Shown: positions 5,784 through 7,954 of the stretch, one piece after another | Numbering within the stretch: position 1 is the first letter of the stretch | Layout: each line of letters begins with the position of its first letter | NCBI GenBank assembly: GCA_023395695.1 | Contig: JAEWYJ010000172.1 | Location: 1 to 7,954, forward strand | DNA length: 7,954 nucleotides | Source of the DNA: Bacillota bacterium | Lineage (GTDB): Bacteria; Bacillota; Clostridia; Oscillospirales; Ruminococcaceae | Reading direction: 5' to 3' | The notes under the pieces: model-generated | Database searches by the model: none | Seen by the model: the letters and a program-made list of their open reading frames with translations, nothing else | Told to the model about the DNA's origin: nothing | Position numbers and translations under genes: made by a program

Positions 5784-6791
5784 ATGGGATCTACCTTAAA
5801 AGAGATTCTGGAGCTGGACTGCTTTCAGGGCGCGCGGGTGCTGGCGGGAATCGAAGGCTTACAGTCAAAAGTAAGCCTTCTCAATGTGATGGAGGTTCCC
5901 GACATCGACAACTGGGTCTCCGAAAACGCGCTGATTCTTACGACCGCCTATCCGTTTAGGGACAATCCCGCGGCGTTACTCCCGTTAATTAGGCATCTGC
6001 ACGCCAAAAAGGTGTCGGGCATAGCGATCAAATTTGATCGGTTTATCAAAGCGCTCCCCGCCGAGGTGATCAAACATGCGAATCAGCTTCTGTTTCCGCT
6101 GATTTCCCTCCCGTGGGAGATGAAGTTTGACAACACAATTCTCGAAGCGCTTTCCCACATTATTCAAGAGGATTATACCGAAATTAAAAGTATTCGCAAA
6201 ATTTCCCGCCAGCTCGAAGAAATGGCGCTGGGCGGATGCAGTATCGACCAGATCATTCGCTTACTCGCCAGCCTGAGTCAGGGAAATGTGATTTTAAGGG
6301 CGCCATCTGGAAAAACCATCGCCCGATGCCTGTCTACCGATGCGGCGCAGCAAAAGCTTCCGGTCGCCGGCAGCTATGAAAAGCAGGTGATTTTCGACGG
6401 CAAGCTCTACGCGGAGATCTCTCTGTCGATCTTTCGTCGCTCGGTGGAACGCAAGGATATTGAGTTGATCAGCTCGGCCGTGCCGTCCCTCCTGATGCTG
6501 CTGCTGCAATCCTATTCAGCGGGCCGCCATAAAGAGCGGGAGAATATTCTCAATGGTCTGTTACAGGGGTACCTGCACTACTCTTCCAAGCATCTTGCCC
6601 ATCTGCATTCGCTGGGTATCGACACAGCCAAAAGCTATACCATTATTGTCTTTTCGGCGGGACAGGCCAATGAAGAGGTCATCGGTCTGCTTTTGGATGC
6701 TGTTTTACAGGTTTCGCAGGCCCAGATTCCTTCCGCCGTCTCCCCTTGGGTGAGCACCGCAATGGCCGACTTACAGCGGGTGAGTTGTTAA
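5784..6791 (+). CDS. Sensor half of the broken PucR-family regulator
   Basis: 335 residues as read. Residues 5-125 are a PucR N-terminal domain: TLKEILELDCFQGARVLAG, then NVMEVPDIDNW (34-44), ALILTTAY (49-56) and a GIAIKFDRF segment (79-87). This domain lies N-terminal in purine-catabolism regulators and senses a small ligand. A helical linker and a variable domain follow (about 130-250), and the start of the GGDEF-like CdaR middle domain (KSYTIIVFSAG and on). The frame is lost after VSPWVSTAMAD; the last six residues, LQRVSC, come from the 33-bp spacer. No DNA-binding domain remains, so this product cannot act as a normal transcription factor, though it could still bind ligand or form mixed dimers with an intact copy. 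Confidence 0.8.
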   Translation: MGSTLKEILELDCFQGARVLAGIEGLQSKVSLLNVMEVPDIDNWVSENALILTTAYPFRDNPAALLPLIRHLHAKKVSGIAIKFDRFIKALPAEVIKHANQLLFPLISLPWEMKFDNTILEALSHIIQEDYTEIKSIRKISRQLEEMALGGCSIDQIIRLLASLSQGNVILRAPSGKTIARCLSTDAAQQKLPVAGSYEKQVIFDGKLYAEISLSIFRRSVERKDIELISSAVPSLLMLLLQSYSAGRHKERENILNGLLQGYLHYSSKHLAHLHSLGIDTAKSYTIIVFSAGQANEEVIGLLLDAVLQVSQAQIPSAVSPWVSTAMADLQRVSC

Positions 6792-6838
6792 CCGGCATTG
6801 TCGTGTCTCCCCTTGGGTGAGCACCGCAATGGCCGACT
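6738..6838. repeat. 34-bp perfect direct repeats separated by a 33-bp spacer
   Basis: The unit begins GTCTCCCCTTGGG and ends ATGGCCGACT; the copies are at 6738-6771 and 6805-6838, identical over 34 bases and 67 bases apart. The 33-bp spacer (6772-6804) contains a further GGGTGAG, a heptamer also present in both copies (6748, 6778, 6815), and the stop codon that ends the first half of the gene. Because 67 is not a multiple of three, the event shifts the frame. Direct repeats this long and close are prone to slippage or recombination, which would delete one copy plus the spacer and restore the gene. Confidence 0.92.
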
Positions 6839-7413
6839 GCGTTGTACAGCTCTATCCCGCCGGGCCGCAGCCCTTGCGGGAGCTGGAGACGCTCTACAGC
6901 AGGATAAAAACCGAGATTCAACAGCAGCTGCCCAAAGCAACGATCAGCATCGGGGTCAGCCGTTGGCCGGGCGAGTCCGGAACGCTGGACGTCGGTTTTC
7001 AGGAGGCGAAAAAAGCAATCAAGCTCGGGGAGCAGCTCCGCGGGAAGGACGGGGTCTATTTCTACGACAATCTGGTTCTGGATTCTATCCTGTCGGGCCT
7101 GCCCCTGAATGACAGCGAACTGCAATATTTTATTGAAAGTCAGTTGGGTGCGCTGCTGCGCTATGATTCCAACAAGAATAAACAGCTCCTGCGAACGCTC
7201 CAACAGCTTCTTTCGGGCAATAACAGCAGGGAGGTTGCGGAAAAGCTGTTTATCCACCACAAAACATTCGCCTATCGCAAGGCAGCCATCGAAAAAATTT
7301 TGGGCGTTTCCCTTGATGACGGCCCTAAGCGCTTACAGCTTGCGGTCGCAATGAAGCTGTTTATACTCCATTACGGCATGAACCCCGAGGCGTTCTTTGC
7401 CAGAACGCCGTGA
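6817..7413 (+). CDS. DNA-binding half of the broken PucR-family regulator
   Basis: 198 residues if read from the GTG at 6817; an ATG at 6829 is an alternative. Neither has a visible ribosome site, so this half may not be translated at all. Residues 1-85 complete the GGDEF-like CdaR domain: DCVVQLYPAG, ISIGVSRWPG and a FQEAKKAIKLG helix. Residues about 120-182 are the PucR-type helix-turn-helix: LLRTLQQLLSGNNSREVAEK, then LFIHHKTFAYRKAAIEKILG, a close match to the family pattern in which the HxxTxxYR stretch forms the recognition helix. The stop at 7411-7413 is at the family's usual end. Detached from its sensor, this part could at most bind DNA without control by ligand. Confidence 0.8.
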   Translation: MSTAMADCVVQLYPAGPQPLRELETLYSRIKTEIQQQLPKATISIGVSRWPGESGTLDVGFQEAKKAIKLGEQLRGKDGVYFYDNLVLDSILSGLPLNDSELQYFIESQLGALLRYDSNKNKQLLRTLQQLLSGNNSREVAEKLFIHHKTFAYRKAAIEKILGVSLDDGPKRLQLAVAMKLFILHYGMNPEAFFARTP

Positions 7414-7414
7414 G

Positions 7415-7561
7415 ACAAGCTTAAAGCTTATAGTAGGAAGAAAGAAAAAGCAGCTACAGGCGTATATCAAGAAGCAATTGGAGGAAGACGAGCTATCGGA
7501 TCAGATGAGCCTAAAGGAATATACTGACCCGTTTACGGGTAGCAAGAATACCAAGGCATAA
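7415..7561 (+). pseudogene. Possible C-terminal remnant of an unidentified gene
   Basis: Directly after the regulator stop, in a different frame, an open stretch with no usable start ends at TAA (7559-7561). It reads as a charged, protein-like tail including KKKQLQAYIKKQLEEDELSD and then QMSLKEYTDPFTGSKNTKA. The helical Lys/Glu pattern followed by a YTDPFTG stretch looks like a real C-terminus rather than noise. The frame is open from 7355, but its upstream part overlaps the regulator gene and carries no signal; the only in-frame ATG, at 7505, would give 18 residues. I do not recognise the family. If it is a remnant, a deletion has joined it to the regulator's 3' end. Confidence 0.35.
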
Positions 7562-7564
7562 AAG

Positions 7565-7635
7565 AATACCCCTTTAGGGGTTGCCCGAAAAAGCAATGCG
7601 GATGGCAGAGCGTTCGGGGCCCCTTGAGGGGTATT
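7565..7635. terminator. 71-bp imperfect palindromic element, possibly a two-way terminator
   Basis: The ends AATACCCC (7565-7572) and GGGGTATT (7628-7635) are exact inverted copies, and similarity runs about 25 bases inward on each side. Each arm is itself a hairpin: ACCCC-TTTA-GGGGT at 7568-7581 and CCCC-TTGA-GGGG at 7620-7631. Read on the minus strand, the left hairpin is followed by ATTCTTTT, a fair terminator for the permease gene; read on the plus strand, the right one is followed by ATTGTT, a weak one for the regulator. The position between convergent genes fits termination. Matched ends around a short core would also fit a small non-autonomous mobile element or an extragenic palindrome family. 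Confidence 0.5.
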
Positions 7636-7674
7636 GTTGATGGCTATGTAGCTTGTTCGGTGCCAACAGGGATG

Positions 7675-7954
7675 CTATGTATCCATGCGCTCGCGGAAGA
7701 TGAGCTGCTCCATGACGACCACGAGAATGATCACCATGATAATCGGGTTTTTAAAGAGCGTTCCAACCAGCCTGGGGACGGTTGCGAAGAAGGTTTCCGG
7801 AAGAAAGCTGAGGCCAAACGCCAGAAAAACCAAAAACTCGACGATAAAAATTTCGCGCGTCGCAAATTTTGGCCCCTGTGCCCAGTTGCTTGCGCCAATG
7901 CCGATCAGGGTGCAGGCCACCCCCATCATGACCGCGCCGGCGACCGCTTCAGGC
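7675..7954 (-). CDS. NCS2-family nucleobase permease (xanthine/uracil type), C-terminal part only
   Basis: The final 92 residues of a membrane transporter whose N-terminal part lies beyond the window. It enters as PEAVAGAVMMGVACTLIGIG, matching the P-x-x-V-x-G-A helix that in NCS2 permeases follows the substrate-binding region. Then come a REIFIVEFLVFLAFGLSFLP helix, the loop around FFATVPRLVGTLFKNP, and a last helix IIMVIILVVVMEQLIF with the short tail RERMDT, the usual end for this family. Such proteins import xanthine, uric acid, uracil or related bases with a proton or sodium. Substrate cannot be assigned from the C-terminus. The gene converges on the PucR-family regulator, and a purine-type permease beside a PucR-type regulator and an allantoinase-like enzyme supports a purine/ureide locus. 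Confidence 0.8.
   Translation of the reverse strand, partial: PEAVAGAVMMGVACTLIGIGASNWAQGPKFATREIFIVEFLVFLAFGLSFLPETFFATVPRLVGTLFKNPIIMVIILVVVMEQLIFRERMDT

Larger units (their letters stand above)
5784..7413 (+). pseudogene. PucR/CdaR-family transcriptional regulator, split by a 67-bp repeat-associated insertion
   Basis: The two open frames on either side of 6738-6838 are the two halves of one regulator. The 34-bp sequence at 6738-6771 recurs at 6805-6838, and both copies encode the same peptide, VSPWVSTAMAD, in the frame of their own half. Taking out 67 bases joins the halves seamlessly into a 520-residue protein (1630 - 67 = 1563 bases, exactly 521 codons) with the standard family order: PucR N-terminal ligand-sensing domain, linker and second sensor region, GGDEF-like middle domain, C-terminal PucR helix-turn-helix. 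That length is normal for the family. As written, translation stops at 6789-6791. Members of this family often sense purine-degradation intermediates or related small molecules and control adjacent catabolic genes, so the intact protein probably regulated the divergent TRAP operon. A sequencing or assembly error is possible; apart from the break, both halves look under normal constraint. Confidence 0.85.

Noticed and set aside
6679..7260. 193-codon minus-strand frame opposite the regulator
   Set aside because: It is a shadow of the regulator gene, crosses the repeat insertion by chance and has no family features.
1..7954. CRISPR array, insertion sequence with transposase, rRNA, origin of replication
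   Set aside because: No regularly spaced repeats, no transposase frame, no rRNA-like segment and no DnaA-box cluster were seen on reading.

Overview
The window reads as a fragment of a Clostridia-type Firmicute chromosome, probably an Oscillospiraceae-like anaerobe. The evidence is moderate GC in the genes, AT-rich spacers, strong AGGAGG-type ribosome sites in front of most genes, a short Gram-positive lipoprotein signal, and a TTGACA/TATCAT promoter. Genus is inference only. Two genes run off the ends.

Left part (1-4970, all minus strand, read right to left): a five-gene operon in the order dctQ, dctM, dctP, an Asp/Glu/hydantoin racemase-family gene, and an allantoinase/hydantoinase/dihydroorotase-family amidohydrolase that leaves the window at base 1. 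The first three make a complete TRAP transporter (small permease, large permease, lipoprotein binding protein). dctQ and dctM overlap by 4 bases. Intercistronic hairpins sit before dctP and before the racemase gene. The simplest reading is uptake of a cyclic ureide or hydantoin (or its ring-opened carbamoyl product), racemisation of its chiral carbon, and ring opening by the metal amidohydrolase. The real substrate cannot be read from the sequence.

Middle (4971-5783): an unusually long, AT-rich divergent intergenic region. It holds the operon promoter on the minus strand (5117-5145), a folded leader, several palindromes that could be operators, an orphan strong terminator hairpin (5533-5576) with no intact gene to terminate, and a weaker plus-strand promoter for the regulator.

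Right part (5784-7413, plus strand): a PucR/CdaR-family transcriptional regulator, the kind that controls purine and ureide catabolism. It is broken. A 34-bp sequence occurs twice (6738-6771 and 6805-6838) with 33 bp between, and the extra 67 bp shifts the frame and gives a stop at 6789-6791. Removing exactly one repeat plus the spacer restores a single 520-residue reading frame with the family's domain order. The sensor half (335 aa) is thus separated from the DNA-binding half. This is the most interesting feature of the window: a recent inactivation, or an unstable on/off allele.

Far right (7414-7954): a short gene remnant, a 71-bp imperfect palindromic element that may be a two-way terminator, and the C-terminal 92 residues of an NCS2 (xanthine/uracil family) permease on the minus strand, convergent with the regulator. 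The PucR-type regulator, ureide-type amidohydrolase, racemase and nucleobase permease together point to a purine/allantoin/hydantoin utilisation locus.
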